DNA of 55,704 nucleotides from Tepidimonas fonticaldi (GCF_007556755.1 NZ_VJOO01000021.1:1-55704), one strand, 5' to 3'; shown: positions 1-10,000, numbered from the stretch's first letter. The notes: generated by a model not told the origin, from the sequence alone. Translations and numbers: made by a program.

Positions 1-1
1 T

Positions 2-18
2 CCCCCCCCCCCCCCCCC
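2..18. repeat. Homopolymeric C tract (C17)
   Basis: Seventeen consecutive C bases sit at the extreme left edge of the window, immediately upstream of an A+T-rich promoter-like stretch. A run this long can slip during replication, and it can also break an assembly, so its position at the edge is ambiguous. Confidence 0.8.
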
Positions 19-19
19 A

Positions 20-50
20 CTTTTTCTAGAGCTATTACATGTTATATATT
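20..50 (+). promoter_or_regulatory. Putative promoter of the aer-like gene
   Basis: The stretch is strikingly A+T-rich for this genome. An extended -10 element, TGT followed by TATATA at 43-48, is visible, with a weak T-rich -35 region at about 20-26 directly after the C17 tract. A G7 run (66-72) lies just before the start codon at 77. Element assignment is by eye only. Confidence 0.4.
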
Positions 51-76
51 TGGGTATTTCAAACCGGGGGGGTTCC

Positions 77-1648
77 ATGCGCCAAAATCTGCCTGTCACC
101 CAACGTGAATACAGCTTCGACGGCCGTCAGACCCTGCTGTCCACCACCGACCCGAAGGGCCGCATCACCTACGCCAACAGCGCGTTCGTGGCGGTCAGTG
201 GTTTCACGGCCGAGGAGCTGCAGGGCCAGCCGCACAACATCGTGCGCCATCCGGACATGCCGCCCGAGGCCTTTGCCGACATGTGGAAGACCATCCAGTC
301 GGGGGTGTCCTGGACGGCGTTGGTCAAAAACCGCCGCAAAAATGGCGACCACTACTGGGTGCGGGCCAACGCCGCGCCCATGGTGCGCGACGGACAACTG
401 GTGGGCTATCTGTCGGTGCGCACCGCGCCCGAGCGGGCCGAGATCGACGCTGCCGAGCGCCTGTACGCCGCCTTCCGTGAGGGGCGCGCGCGGGGCTGGG
501 CCTTCCACCGCGGGCTGGTGGTGCGCACCGGTTGGCTGTCTGCGGGGCGCCGCCTGTTGCAATGCGCCAGCACGGCCACCCGCATGCGGCTGGCGGTCTG
601 GGGCGCGGCGCTGCTGCCCGCGGGGGGTGCCGCAGCCTGGGCGGCCCTGGGCGCGGGCGGCTGGCCGGCGTGGGCACTGGGCGGCGCCGCGGTGGCCGGT
701 GCCGCGCTGGCCGATGTCTTTCTGTCGTGGCAGATGGTGCGTCCGCTGCATGCCATCCGCTGCCACGCTCAGGCGGTGGCGGCCGGCAATCTCTACACCA
801 CCCCACCCTTCGACCGGGTGGACGACATCGGTCTGCTGGCGCGCTCCGTCAACCAAGCGGGCCTGAACCTGCGCGCCCTGGTCGATGACGTCGCGGCCCA
901 GGTGGCGGGCGTGAGCGCGGCCAGCGAGCAGATTGCCCAGGGCAACGACGATCTGTCCCGGCGCACGGAGCAGTCCGCCGCCAGTCTGGAGGAGACGGCA
1001 GCTTCCATGGAGCAGATCACCTCCACCGTCCAGCAAAACGCCGACCATGCCCGGTCGGCCAGCGACCTGGCGCGCCGCACCATGGAGGCGGCGGAGGCCG
1101 GTGGCCGCGAAATGACCGACGTGGCACAGACCATGGACCGCATTGCGGCCGGTTCGCAGCGCATCGCGGACATCACGGCGGTCATCGACTCGATCGCCTT
1201 CCAGACCAACATCCTGGCGCTCAACGCCGCCGTGGAGGCGGCCCGCGCGGGCGAGGCCGGGCGGGGCTTTGCCGTGGTCGCCGGGGAGGTCCGGGCGCTC
1301 GCCCAGCGCAGCGCCGAGGCGGCCAAAGAGATCAAGGCCCTCATCCAGGGCAGCGTGCAGCAGGTGGGCGACGGTGTGGCCCAGGCCCAGCAGGCGGGCG
1401 CGCGCATCGCCGCCATCGTGGAACAGATCAAGGGAGTGACGCAGCTCATCAACGACATTTCGGCCGCGAGCGCCGAGCAGTCGGCCGGCGTCGGCCAGAT
1501 CGGCGAAGCCGTGGCCATGCTGGACCAGGGCACGCAGCAGAATGCCGCGCTGGTGGAGGAGCTCTCCGGCGCCGCACGCAGCCTGCACGCGCAGGCGGAG
1601 CGACTGGCCGGTGCCGTGTCCGTGTGGCGCACCGGCGCCCGTGGCTGA
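77..1648 (+). CDS. aer: Aer-type aerotaxis receptor / methyl-accepting chemotaxis protein
   Basis: The 523-residue product senses redox or oxygen state and signals to the chemotaxis kinase CheA. Residues 1-110 form a PAS domain whose text ([12 protein letters not shown], then [15 protein letters not shown]) is very close to what I recall of E. coli Aer, the FAD-binding aerotaxis sensor. Two hydrophobic segments follow at about 180-220, then a HAMP-like linker, then the signalling helical hairpin at about 370-420 ([20 protein letters not shown]). There is no CheR-binding pentapeptide at the C terminus, as expected for Aer. ATG 77 is chosen over an upstream in-frame start because the PAS begins right after it. 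The gene fits with flhDC further along in indicating motility. Confidence 0.9.
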   Translation: MRQNLPVTQREYSFDGRQTLLSTTDPKGRITYANSAFVAVSGFTAEELQGQPHNIVRHPDMPPEAFADMWKTIQSGVSWTALVKNRRKNGDHYWVRANAAPMVRDGQLVGYLSVRTAPERAEIDAAERLYAAFREGRARGWAFHRGLVVRTGWLSAGRRLLQCASTATRMRLAVWGAALLPAGGAAAWAALGAGGWPAWALGGAAVAGAALADVFLSWQMVRPLHAIRCHAQAVAAGNLYTTPPFDRVDDIGLLARSVNQAGLNLRALVDDVAAQVAGVSAASEQIAQGNDDLSRRTEQSAASLEETAASMEQITSTVQQNADHARSASDLARRTMEAAEAGGREMTDVAQTMDRIAAGSQRIADITAVIDSIAFQTNILALNAAVEAARAGEAGRGFAVVAGEVRALAQRSAEAAKEIKALIQGSVQQVGDGVAQAQQAGARIAAIVEQIKGVTQLINDISAASAEQSAGVGQIGEAVAMLDQGTQQNAALVEELSGAARSLHAQAERLAGAVSVWRTGARG

Positions 1649-3462
1649 TCGGGGAGCGGCGCCATGTCGATGCCCGCTTATGCGAATTCGGCGCACGATC
1701 CGGGCTCCCCGCGGTCTTGATCGAACAGGCGGAACACGCCCTGCGACAGGAGCTCGGCCCCCTGGAGCGGGCGGTGTTCGATGCCGCGCCGGATGGCATT
1801 CTGGTCGTCGATCGCCAAGGCATCATCGTTGGCGCCAACCCGGCCCTGCTGCGCCTGACGGGTTATACCGAGGCCAGCTTGCTGGAGCGTCCGCTCGACA
1901 TCCTGTTGCCGGAGTCGGCGCGCGGCAGCCACGGCCGGCGGCTGCAGCAGTTTTTCGCGCATCCCCACGAGCGGCCCATGGGCCGCATCGATGACCTGAC
2001 CCTGCGCCGTGCCGATGGCTGTCTGGTACCGGTGGACATCGCGCTGGGCTTGGGCACCTGGCGCGACGGACCGTGCGTGGTGGCCTTCGTGCGCGACGTG
2101 ACCGAGACGCGCCGCCTGACCGAACGGCTGCGCCACCTGGCCGCGCACGACGTGCTGACCGGGCTGGCCAACCGCGGGCACCTGATGCTGCAGTTGCGCG
2201 AGGCGGCGGCGGCCGCGGTGCGCCACGGCCACACGGCGGCGCTGCTGCTGCTGGATCTGGACGACTTCAAGGGCATCAACGACACCCACTGCCACCCGGT
2301 GGGCGACCGCGTGCTGCAGCAGGTGGCGCAGCGCCTGCGCGAGACCGTGCGCACCGACGACGTGGTCGCGCGGCTGGGGGGCGACGAATTTGCCGTGCTG
2401 CTGCCGCGCGTGGACTCGCCCCCCGATGCCCTGCGCGTGGCCGACAAGCTGCTGCTGGCGCTGGGGCGACCGATGCGCATCGACGGTTTGCAGTTGACCG
2501 TCGGCGGGTCGATCGGCGTGGCCTGCTGCCCCCAGGACGCCCACGATGCCGATGCGCTGATGCGCGACGCCGATCTGGCCCTCTACGCAGCCAAGGCCGA
2601 CGGTCGCCAGCAGCCCGCGCGCTATGCGCCGGCGCTGTCACAGGCCATGGACGAGCGCGCGCGGTTGACGGATCGCCTGCAGCGCGCCCTGCGCTACGGG
2701 GGACTGGCGCTGCATTACCAGCCCCAGGTGGATGTGCGCAACGGCGCGGTGGTGGGGGTGGAGGCCCTGCTGCGCTGGACCGATCCCGAGCTGGGCGCGA
2801 TCCCCCCGGCGCGCTTCATCCCCGTGGCCGAAGCCACCGGCCTGATCCTGCCACTGGGGGACTGGGTGTTGCACGAGGCCTGCCGCCAACTGCGCGCCTG
2901 GGTCGATCAGGGGCTGCACCTGCGCGTGGCGGTCAATCTGTCGCCGCAGCAGTTTCGCCAGCCGGGCCTGGCGGCGCAGGTGCGCGACGTGCTGCAGGGG
3001 CACGGGGTGGCGCCCGCGCTGCTGGAGCTGGAAATCACCGAATCCCAGGCCATGATCGATGCTCAACAGGCGCGCCGCACGCTCACCGCGCTGGCCGACG
3101 AAGGGGTGACCATCGCCCTGGACGATTTCGGCACCGGACACTCGTCGCTGGCGGTGCTCAAGCAGTTGTCGGTGCAGCGGCTCAAGATCGACCGCACCTT
3201 CCTGCAGAACGTTCCCGAGGACACCACCGACGGCGTGCTGGTGCGCGGCGTGCTGGCGCTGGCGCGCACCCTACGGCGGGACGTGGTCGCCGAAGGCGTG
3301 GAGAACCCCGCCCAACTGGACTTTCTGCGCCGCTGCCGCTGCCCCGCGTATCAGGGCTGGCTGTTTGCCCCGGCGTTGCCGCCGGATGCGCTGGCCGCCC
3401 GGTTGTCGGTCGGGGTGGCAGGCGGGTCGGCGGCCGGGGCGGTGGGCTGCCATTCGGCGTAG
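1624..3462 (+). CDS. PAS-GGDEF-EAL cyclic-di-GMP turnover protein
   Basis: The product is about 612 residues. A PAS domain (about 45-160) is followed by a GGDEF domain with an intact RLGGDEF active site near residue 250 and an EAL domain with EALLRW near 380 and DDFGTG near 500. Both diguanylate cyclase and phosphodiesterase activity are therefore possible, and the net direction cannot be read from sequence. No membrane segment is present, so it is probably cytoplasmic. The start is uncertain: GTG 1624 lies inside the end of aer. An ATG at 1664 with a good ribosome site (GGGGAG) is in another frame and stops at 1720, overlapping an in-frame TTG at 1717. The 3' end overlaps the convergent gene by 112 bases. 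Confidence 0.85.
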   Translation: MAHRRPWLIGERRHVDARLCEFGARSGLPAVLIEQAEHALRQELGPLERAVFDAAPDGILVVDRQGIIVGANPALLRLTGYTEASLLERPLDILLPESARGSHGRRLQQFFAHPHERPMGRIDDLTLRRADGCLVPVDIALGLGTWRDGPCVVAFVRDVTETRRLTERLRHLAAHDVLTGLANRGHLMLQLREAAAAAVRHGHTAALLLLDLDDFKGINDTHCHPVGDRVLQQVAQRLRETVRTDDVVARLGGDEFAVLLPRVDSPPDALRVADKLLLALGRPMRIDGLQLTVGGSIGVACCPQDAHDADALMRDADLALYAAKADGRQQPARYAPALSQAMDERARLTDRLQRALRYGGLALHYQPQVDVRNGAVVGVEALLRWTDPELGAIPPARFIPVAEATGLILPLGDWVLHEACRQLRAWVDQGLHLRVAVNLSPQQFRQPGLAAQVRDVLQGHGVAPALLELEITESQAMIDAQQARRTLTALADEGVTIALDDFGTGHSSLAVLKQLSVQRLKIDRTFLQNVPEDTTDGVLVRGVLALARTLRRDVVAEGVENPAQLDFLRRCRCPAYQGWLFAPALPPDALAARLSVGVAGGSAAGAVGCHSA

Positions 3463-4691
3463 CGGTTGCGCCCGGCGCGTTTGGCGGTGTACATCGCTTC
3501 GTCGGCCTGATGCAGCAGGGCGTTGCCGTCCACCGGTGCTGCCTGAGGGTAATACGTGACCCCGATGCTGGCGGAGACTTGCAGCGGCCCGACCGGGTCA
3601 TCGATGGGACGCGACGCGGCGTCCAGCAGCCGCTGCACGAGCGCAACCGCATCCGCTCGTTGCGCCAAATCGACCATCAGCACCACGAACTCGTCGCCGC
3701 CCAACCGAACGACCGTATCCGCTTCGCGCACGGCCCTTCGCAACCGCTGCGCCAGCGCGACCAGCAGCCGGTCCCCCGTGGCATGGCCGTGCGTGTCATT
3801 GATGGCCTTGAAGCCGTCCAGGTCCAGCATCGCCACGGCCACGAAGGTGCCATGGCGCTCGCTGCGTGCCAGCGCCTGTTCTAGCCGATCCTGCAGCAAC
3901 ACGCGATTGCCCACCCCCGTCAGGGCGTCGTAGAGCGCCGCGCGCCGCAACTCGGCTTCGTTGCGCTTGTGCGCGGTGATGTCGTGGAACATGCCCACGT
4001 AGGCCTGCACGCTGCCATCCGACCCCCGCACCGTGCTGATCATCATCCAGTTGGCCATCAGCGAACCGTCACGGCGGCGGTTCCAGATTTCCCCGCTCCA
4101 CGAGCCATTTGCCTGCAACGCCTGCCACATCGCTGCGAAGAACGCCGCATCGTGTCGACCCGATGCCAGAATCGTTGGCGTTTGGCCGAGTACCTCGTCG
4201 CTCGCGTAGCCGGTCAGACGGCAGAAGGCCTCGTTGACGCGCACGATGCGCCTCTGCGGGTCCGTGATCAGAATCGCCTCGTGCGAGTGGATGATCACCA
4301 GCTCCGCCAAGGCCTGCGCCTGCTGTTGCTGGCGCAGGGCGCTCACGTCGAGCCAGACGCCCGTGGCCCGCAGCGGAATACCGTCCGCGTCGCGGTCCAC
4401 GACCTGGCCGAGCAGCAGCACCGTCACCCAATGGCCCGCTCGGTGCTGCAGACGCAGCTCACATTCCACCTGCGGCCGCTGACCGGAAAGATGTCGTGCC
4501 CATGCGTGTTCGAACAACGTCCGGTCGGTCGGGTGTAGCAATGCGTTCCAGCCCGTCGTGTCCAGCGTGGGCAGGCTGGCGGGGCTGTGGCCCAGGAGCG
4601 CGAGCCCGTGCTCATTGATGTTCAACTTGTCCGGCCGCAGATCCCAAGTCCAGGTTGCGAGTGCCGTGCTTTGCATGATCTGGTCGAGCAT
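3351..4691 (-). CDS. PAS-PAS-GGDEF diguanylate cyclase
   Basis: The 446-residue protein has two PAS-type sensor domains (about 1-125 and 130-250; the second contains FHDITAHKRNEAEL, typical of a PAS/PAC boundary). A GGDEF domain follows with an intact RLGGDEF near residue 328. It should make cyclic-di-GMP from two GTP. There is no EAL domain and no membrane segment. ATG 4691, preceded by AGGCGG, is preferred; an in-frame TTG at 4709 would add six residues. The last ~37 residues are low-complexity (Pro/Ala/Thr/Asn) and are encoded opposite the 3' end of the neighbouring GGDEF-EAL gene, which suggests this tail arose by stop-codon readthrough into the neighbour. Confidence 0.85.
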   Translation of the reverse strand: MLDQIMQSTALATWTWDLRPDKLNINEHGLALLGHSPASLPTLDTTGWNALLHPTDRTLFEHAWARHLSGQRPQVECELRLQHRAGHWVTVLLLGQVVDRDADGIPLRATGVWLDVSALRQQQQAQALAELVIIHSHEAILITDPQRRIVRVNEAFCRLTGYASDEVLGQTPTILASGRHDAAFFAAMWQALQANGSWSGEIWNRRRDGSLMANWMMISTVRGSDGSVQAYVGMFHDITAHKRNEAELRRAALYDALTGVGNRVLLQDRLEQALARSERHGTFVAVAMLDLDGFKAINDTHGHATGDRLLVALAQRLRRAVREADTVVRLGGDEFVVLMVDLAQRADAVALVQRLLDAASRPIDDPVGPLQVSASIGVTYYPQAAPVDGNALLHQADEAMYTAKRAGRNRYAEWQPTAPAADPPATPTDNRAASASGGNAGANSQP

Positions 4692-4834
4692 TTGTGCCGC
4701 CTGTGTCAACGGGCCCTGCGCCTAGCGGTCGCGCCCCTTCGCCGACTACCCAGTTCCGCCCGGCGAGGGCGAGCGGGATCTTACTCCGGGCCATCCGCCA
4801 GAGCGGAGCCCGTTTTCGCGGCGTATCCGCCGCG

Positions 4835-5029
4835 TCAATCGGTCCGGGTCTTGCAGGTGTTGATGCCAAAGATGGCGTAGGGCGGGCACCAGCCGATCAA
4901 GCCGGTGGCCAGCGGCACCACGCCGATCCAGCCCCAAAGGCCGACGGTGTCGGTGGCGGCCAGCGCGATGAGCGCCAGGCCGATCACGATCCGTAGGACG
5001 CGGTCAATGCCGCCAACGTTGCGGGTCAT
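4835..5029 (-). CDS. DUF2892 (YgaP-like) small inner-membrane protein
   Basis: This is a 64-residue protein of two closely spaced hydrophobic helices (about 11-27 and 30-45) starting MTRNVGGIDRVLRIVIG, a pattern I recognise as DUF2892. The family often sits beside rhodanese or sulfur and redox genes; its biochemical role is unclear. The start is supported by a GGAGG ribosome site 8-12 bases upstream. The gene is divergent from the cytochrome b561 gene, and the gap between them holds a palindrome. Confidence 0.8.
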   Translation of the reverse strand: MTRNVGGIDRVLRIVIGLALIALAATDTVGLWGWIGVVPLATGLIGWCPPYAIFGINTCKTRTD

Positions 5030-5075
5030 GGTGAAACCTCCAGTGGGATTGCCGAGACCATCCACGATACCCCGG

Positions 5076-5106
5076 ACTGTACGACGGTATCTTGACATAT
5101 GGCAAG
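5076..5106 (-). promoter_or_regulatory. Putative promoter and palindromic operator upstream of the DUF2892 gene
   Basis: On the minus strand TTGCCA (5105-5100) and TACAGT (5081-5076) are separated by 18 bases, a plausible sigma-70 promoter with a ~40-base leader. The -35 region is covered by the near-perfect palindrome CTTGACATATGGCAAG (5091-5106). It resembles a degenerate FNR/Anr-type TTGAT-N4-ATCAA site, which would suit a redox protein gene. The regulator assignment is a guess. Confidence 0.35.
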
Positions 5107-5203
5107 CGGGGCGTGGGGCGGTCGTGCAACGGTCAAAATCCTTGAATATCGGGTTCATTGTTTTTGCTGAATGGGCGAGGGCCCGGCGCCTACACTGCCC
5201 CCC

Positions 5204-5758
5204 ATGTCGTCGCCCCTGTCCACCCCTGCCCAGACCTACCACCCGGTCGCGGTCGGCCTGCACTGGCTGCTGGCCGTGGCGCTCATCGGTCTGTTGGTCA
5301 TGGGCGTGGTCATGACCGGTCTGCCGTTTTCCCCGCTGCGCCTGAAGCTGTACAACTGGCACAAATGGATCGCCATCGCGGTGCTGGCGCTGTCGGTGCT
5401 GCGCTGGCTGTGGCGGTTGACGCACCGGCCGCCACCCCTGCCGGCGGCCATGGCGGGTGCCATGCCCGCCTGGCAGCGCGCGGCGCACCGAGCGGTGCAT
5501 GCCGGGCTGTATGGCCTGTTCTTTGCCGTTCCGCTGCTGGGGTGGGCCTACAGCTCGGCTGCGGGGTTTCCGGTGGTCTGGCTGGGGGTGCTGCCGCTGC
5601 CGGACTTCGTGCCCGTCGATCCCGCGTTGGCCCAGGCGCTCAAACCGTGGCACCGCTGGAGCGCCTATGCCCTGGCCGCCTTGATCGCGCTGCACGTCGC
5701 GGGGGCGCTCAAACACGCCCTCGTCGATCGCGATGGGCTGCTGGGTCGCATGGCGTGA
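5204..5758 (+). CDS. Cytochrome b561 family protein
   Basis: The 184-residue protein has four predicted membrane helices. Paired histidines lie in helices 1 (VGLHWLL), 2 (NWHKW), 3 (AAHRAVHAGLYG) and 4 (LIALHVAG), the pattern of a diheme b561 that moves electrons across the inner membrane. It is followed 47 bases downstream by two YceI genes. The b561-YceI pairing is frequent in proteobacteria, where YceI binds isoprenoid or quinone-like lipids. ATG 5204 has no clear ribosome site, and a TACACT box ends 7 bases before it, so a leaderless transcript is possible. An upstream ATG at 5171 would add 11 residues. Confidence 0.85.
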   Translation: MSSPLSTPAQTYHPVAVGLHWLLAVALIGLLVMGVVMTGLPFSPLRLKLYNWHKWIAIAVLALSVLRWLWRLTHRPPPLPAAMAGAMPAWQRAAHRAVHAGLYGLFFAVPLLGWAYSSAAGFPVVWLGVLPLPDFVPVDPALAQALKPWHRWSAYALAALIALHVAGALKHALVDRDGLLGRMA

Positions 5759-5797
5759 CGCGCATCGACCGACTGAATCCCCCTGACTTTTTCGGAG

Positions 5798-5813
5798 CGT
5801 TCCACGTGAAACC
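5798..5813. promoter_or_regulatory. Degenerate parS-like site
   Basis: CGTTCCACGTGAAACC matches 13 of 16 positions of the TGTTTCACGTGAAACA parS consensus. It lies across the start codon of the first YceI gene, about 8 kb from the closest of three better sites. It may be chance; ParB binding is unproven. Confidence 0.25.
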
Positions 5814-6384
5814 CCGTCCCCTGTTCGCCGCGTTGGCTCTGCTCGGCTTGGGCTGGGCCGGCGCCACCCAGGCTCAGCCCAAGCTGGTGCCCGCCCAGAG
5901 CGAAATCGTCTTTGTCAGTCGCCAGATGGGTGTGCCGGTGGAGGGGCGCTTTCGCCAGTTTGATGCGCAGATCGCCTTCGATCCGGCCCGGCCCGCCGCG
6001 GGGCAGGTGGCCTTCGCCATCGACGTCGGCAGCGCGACCCTCGGCGTGCGCGAGACCGACGCCGAGCTGCCCAAGCCCGTGTGGTTTCACGCCGCGCGGT
6101 TCCCACAGGCCACTTTCCAGTCCACGGCCATCCGCGCCACCGGCCCCGCGCAGTACGAGGTGGCCGGCCGCCTCACGATCAAGGGCGTGGCCAGCGACGT
6201 GGTGGTGCCGGTGCGGTTGAGCCAGCCACAAGGCCCGGGCGGCGTGACCGTGGCCACCGGTCAGTTCCCGATCCAGCGCCTGACCTTCAAGGTCGGCGAA
6301 AACGAATGGGCCGACACCTCGATGGTTGCCAACGAGGTCCAGGTCCGCTTCCGCCTTGCGCTCACCGGCGTCGGCAAGCTGTAA
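5806..6384 (+). CDS. YceI family periplasmic protein
   Basis: The 192-residue product starts with a classical signal peptide ending near residue 24 (TQAQ). It then has the lipocalin-like beta-barrel pattern of YceI (AQSEIVFVSRQMGVPVEG, later RLTIKGVASDVVVPV). YceI proteins bind amphiphilic or polyisoprenoid ligands in the periplasm. GTG 5806 is preceded by GGAG and is the only start that gives the signal peptide. This copy is divergent in sequence from the adjacent YceI paralogue. The two follow the b561 gene on the same strand and are probably co-transcribed. Confidence 0.88.
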   Translation: MKPRPLFAALALLGLGWAGATQAQPKLVPAQSEIVFVSRQMGVPVEGRFRQFDAQIAFDPARPAAGQVAFAIDVGSATLGVRETDAELPKPVWFHAARFPQATFQSTAIRATGPAQYEVAGRLTIKGVASDVVVPVRLSQPQGPGGVTVATGQFPIQRLTFKVGENEWADTSMVANEVQVRFRLALTGVGKL

Positions 6385-6424
6385 CCCTTTGCTTCACCCC
6401 ACCCCACTCCAGGAGATGAATCTC

Positions 6425-6991
6425 ATGCGTCACCCCCTCACCGCCCTGACCGCTGCCGCCCTGCTGGTCGGCACCGCCCACGCCGCCGACTATGCCATCG
6501 ATCCGACCCACACCTTCGTGACGTTCGAGATCGGTCACTTCGCCACCTCCACCAACCGCGGCCGCTTCGACCGCAAGGAGGGCTCGGTTCAGTTCGACCG
6601 CGCGGCCCGGACCGGCAAGGTCGACATCACCATCGACGTCGCTTCCGTCAACACCGGCACCGCCGCCTTCGACAAGCATCTGCAGAGCGCGGACCTGTTC
6701 AACGTCGCCCAGCATCCCAAGGCCCGCTTCGTGTCAGATCGCTTCGTCTTCAACGGCGACAAGGTAGCGGAAGTGACCGGCCAGCTCACCCTCATGGGCA
6801 AGACGCTGCCGGTCACCCTCAAGGCCACGCAGTTCAACTGCTACGACAACCCCATCGTCAAGCGCGAGGTCTGCGGCGGTGATTTCGAAACCACCATCGA
6901 CCGCACCGCCTACGGCATCCACTACGGCGTGGACTGGGGTTTCCCCAAGGCCGTTCGGCTGGTGATCCAGGTCGAGGCGGTCAAGCAGTAA
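6425..6991 (+). CDS. YceI family periplasmic protein (second copy)
   Basis: The 188-residue protein has a signal peptide ending at AHA (about residue 20) followed by canonical YceI text (YAIDPTHTFVTFEIGHFATS; SADLFNVAQHPKARFVSD). It is closer to E. coli YceI than the preceding copy. ATG 6425 is preferred over ATG 6416 because the AGGAG at 6411-6415 directly abuts the earlier ATG, leaving no spacer. The gene is 40 bases after the first YceI gene and probably ends the b561-yceI-yceI operon. An inverted-repeat region follows at 7014-7050. Confidence 0.9.
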   Translation: MRHPLTALTAAALLVGTAHAADYAIDPTHTFVTFEIGHFATSTNRGRFDRKEGSVQFDRAARTGKVDITIDVASVNTGTAAFDKHLQSADLFNVAQHPKARFVSDRFVFNGDKVAEVTGQLTLMGKTLPVTLKATQFNCYDNPIVKREVCGGDFETTIDRTAYGIHYGVDWGFPKAVRLVIQVEAVKQ

Positions 6992-7013
6992 GCGCGGATT
7001 CAAAAGCCCGGGT

Positions 7014-7050
7014 GGCGGTTGCAGGGACGGTCGAACCGCCGTTTCCCTGC
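7014..7050. repeat. Interlocking inverted repeats upstream of the restriction-modification gene
   Basis: Two inverted repeats share the same 37 bases: GGCGGTT (7014-7020) with AACCGCC (7034-7040), and GCAGGGA (7021-7027) with TCCCTGC (7044-7050). Because the arms interleave, the two stems cannot form together. A TATCAT box (7052-7057) and the ATG at 7064 follow at once. The element could be an operator for a restriction-modification controller, an attenuator switch, or the end of the upstream operon. Confidence 0.5.
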
Positions 7051-7063
7051 TTATCATGGGCAC

Positions 7064-10000
7064 ATGGACACAAGAACAACATCTGTCCATGCGTTCATTG
7101 AACGATGGCAGGGGGTGACGGCCAGCGAACTGGCCACCGCGCAAACCTTTGTCATGGACCTGTGCGAACTGCTGGGCGTGCCCAAGCCGTATCCCACCCC
7201 CGCACAGGACTACATGTTTGAGCGCCCCGTGACCTTCACGCATGGCGATGGGTCCAGCAGTGCCGGGCGCATCGATTGCTACAAGCGCGGACACTTCGTG
7301 CTCGAGGCCAAGAAGCTCAAGGCCGGCGCCCATACCAAGGGCTTTGACGATGGTCTGCTGCGTGCCCGCAGCCAGGGTGAAAGCTACGCCCGCGCGCTAC
7401 CGCCCGAGGAGGGCCGTCCCCCCTTTGTGCTGGTGGTGGATGTCGGCACCGTTATCGAGGTCTACGCCGAATTCAGCCGCAGCGGCGGCACCTACACACC
7501 ATTTCCCGACCCGCGCAGCCACCGGATTTTGCTGGCTGACCTGGCCCGGCCCGAGGTTTTGGACCGGCTGCGTAAGATATGGACCCGGCCCGACGAGCTG
7601 AACCCTGCGCTCGCATCCGCCAAGGTTACGCGAGAGGTCTCGGACCAACTGGCGCGTCTGGCCCGCTCGCTGGAGCAGGCCGGGCACCCACCCCAGACGG
7701 TGGCAGCCTACCTCTCACGCTGCCTGTTCAGCATGTTTGCGGAGGACGTTGAGCTGCTCCCGAAGGGTTCCTTCCAAACCCTGTTACAGCAGTATCGGGA
7801 TGACCCGGCGACACTGCAAATGATGCTGCGCAGCCTCTGGTCCGACATGGACCGTGGTGGGTTTTCGGCCGCGCTGGCCAAATCGGTGCTCAAGTTCAAT
7901 GGCAAGCTGTTCAAGGGCGCCGCGGCGGACGACTACAGCCTGCTGCTCACCCCGGCACAAATCGACCTTCTGGTGCAGGCCGCCCGCGCCAACTGGCGCG
8001 AGGTGGAGCCCGCCATCTTCGGTACCCTGCTGGAACGCGCGCTCGATCCCAACGAGCGCCACGCCTTGGGCGCCCACTACACCCCGCGCGCCTATGTGGA
8101 ACGGCTGGTGCTTCCCACCGTCATCGAGCCCTTGCGCGCCGAGTGGGCCAACGCCCAGGCCGCCGCGCTGCTGCTGGCGCACGAGGCCGCCGAGCTGGAG
8201 GCCCACCCGCCCGAGGTGAAAACCAAGAAGGACTTTGCCGCGTTGGACCGGCACCACGCAGCCGTGCGCGCCAAGTGGGACGAGGCGCGGCGGCACGTCA
8301 AGGAGTTCCTACACCGTCTCTGCTCGGTTCGGGTGCTGGACCCGGCGTGTGGCAGTGCCAACTTCCTGTACGTGACGCTGGAGCACCTCAAGCGTCTGGA
8401 GGGCGAGGTGCTGAACCAGCTCAGCGCCTTGGGCGACACCCAAGACGCGCTGGACCTGGCCGGCGAGACCGTGACCCTGCAGCAGCTTCGCGGCATCGAG
8501 CTCAACGAACGCGCCGCCGCCCTGGCCGAACTGGTGCTGTGGATTGGCTACCTGCAGTGGCACATCCGCACCCAAGGACGCGCCAACGTGGCCGAGCCCG
8601 TCGTGCACGACTACGGCAACATCGAACACCGGGACGCCGTGCTGGCCTACGACCGCCAGGAGCCGATGCTAGACGCCACCGGCAAGGCGCTGACCCGCTG
8701 GGACGGCGAGACCTTCAAGCCGCATCCCGTGACGGGCCAACCTGTGCCCGACGAGGCCGCCCAGGTGGTGCGGTGGCGCTACGTCAACCCCCGGCAGGCC
8801 GAATGGCCCCAGGCCGACTTCATCGTCGGCAATCCGCCCTTCATCGGCAACAAGCGCATGCGGGTGGCCCTGGGTGATGGCTACGTCGACGCCCTGCGCG
8901 CCGCCTGGCCCGAGGTGCCCGAGAGCGCCGACTTCGTCATGTACTGGTGGCACAAGGCCGCCGAGACGGTGCGCAGGGGCGAGGCCGAGCGATTCGGCCT
9001 CATCACCACCAACAGCCTGACGATGATTTTCAACAGGCGGGTGATTGAGGCGCACCAGACCGCCACCCCGCCGCTGAGCCTGGCCTACGCCGTGCCCGAC
9101 CACCCCTGGGTGGACAGCACCGACGGCGCGGCGGTGCGCATTGCCATGTCCGTGGGCGTGCGCGGCACCGCGGAGGGCAGGCTGCAGACGGTCACCCAGG
9201 AGCGGGAGGCTGAAGGCGGCGAGGTGGACGTCGAGTTCGCGACAAGGCAGGGAATGATTCACTCCGACCTGAGGGTCGGTGCCAACCTCACGCGCTGCGT
9301 GAAGTTGGCGGCGAACTCCAGGTTGTCGTACATGGGGATGATTCCTCTCGGTGCGGGCTTCTGGGTCGACCAGCAACGGGCAGAGGCCCTTGGTCTGGGG
9401 ACCGTGCCCGGCCTTGAACAACATGTGCGCCGGTACGTGAACGGCAAGGACCTGACAGGCACTCCGCGCGGGATTCTGGCGCTGGACTTCTATGGGCTAA
9501 CCGAGGCCCAGCTGCGAGAGCGATTCCCAGCGGCCTGGCAGTGGCTGCATGACGAGGTGAAGCCGAAACGCGACCAGGACAAGCGACCGTCGCGCCGTCG
9601 CAACTGGTGGCTCTGGGGGGAATCGGTGCCCAAGTTCCGTGAGGCGGTCCGAGGGCTGCGCCGCTACATCGGGACGGCCGAGACTGCCAAACATCGTACC
9701 TTCGTTTTCATCGACGGCGATGTTCTGCCGGACCAGAAGGTTCGGGCCATTGCCAGCGACGACGCTTGGGTTCTTGGCGTACTTTCTAGTCAAGCCCATG
9801 TCCGCTGGGCGCTTGCCACGGGTGGAACGCTTGAGGACAGGCCGGTTTACAACACCACGACATGCTTTGAACCCTTCCCGTTCCCAGAATTGGACCGGGC
9901 GGGAGCGCTTGCCCAGCGCATCCGCACGCTGGCCGAGCGGATCGACGCTCACCGCAAAGCCCGGCTCGCGGCCCACCCGGATGCCACGATCACGGCCACG

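Noticed and set aside
5158-5758. Long second reading frames across the b561 and YceI region, with partial protein-like runs
   Set aside because: These are high-GC shadow frames; only the b561 and YceI frames show family motifs, signal peptides or membrane helices.
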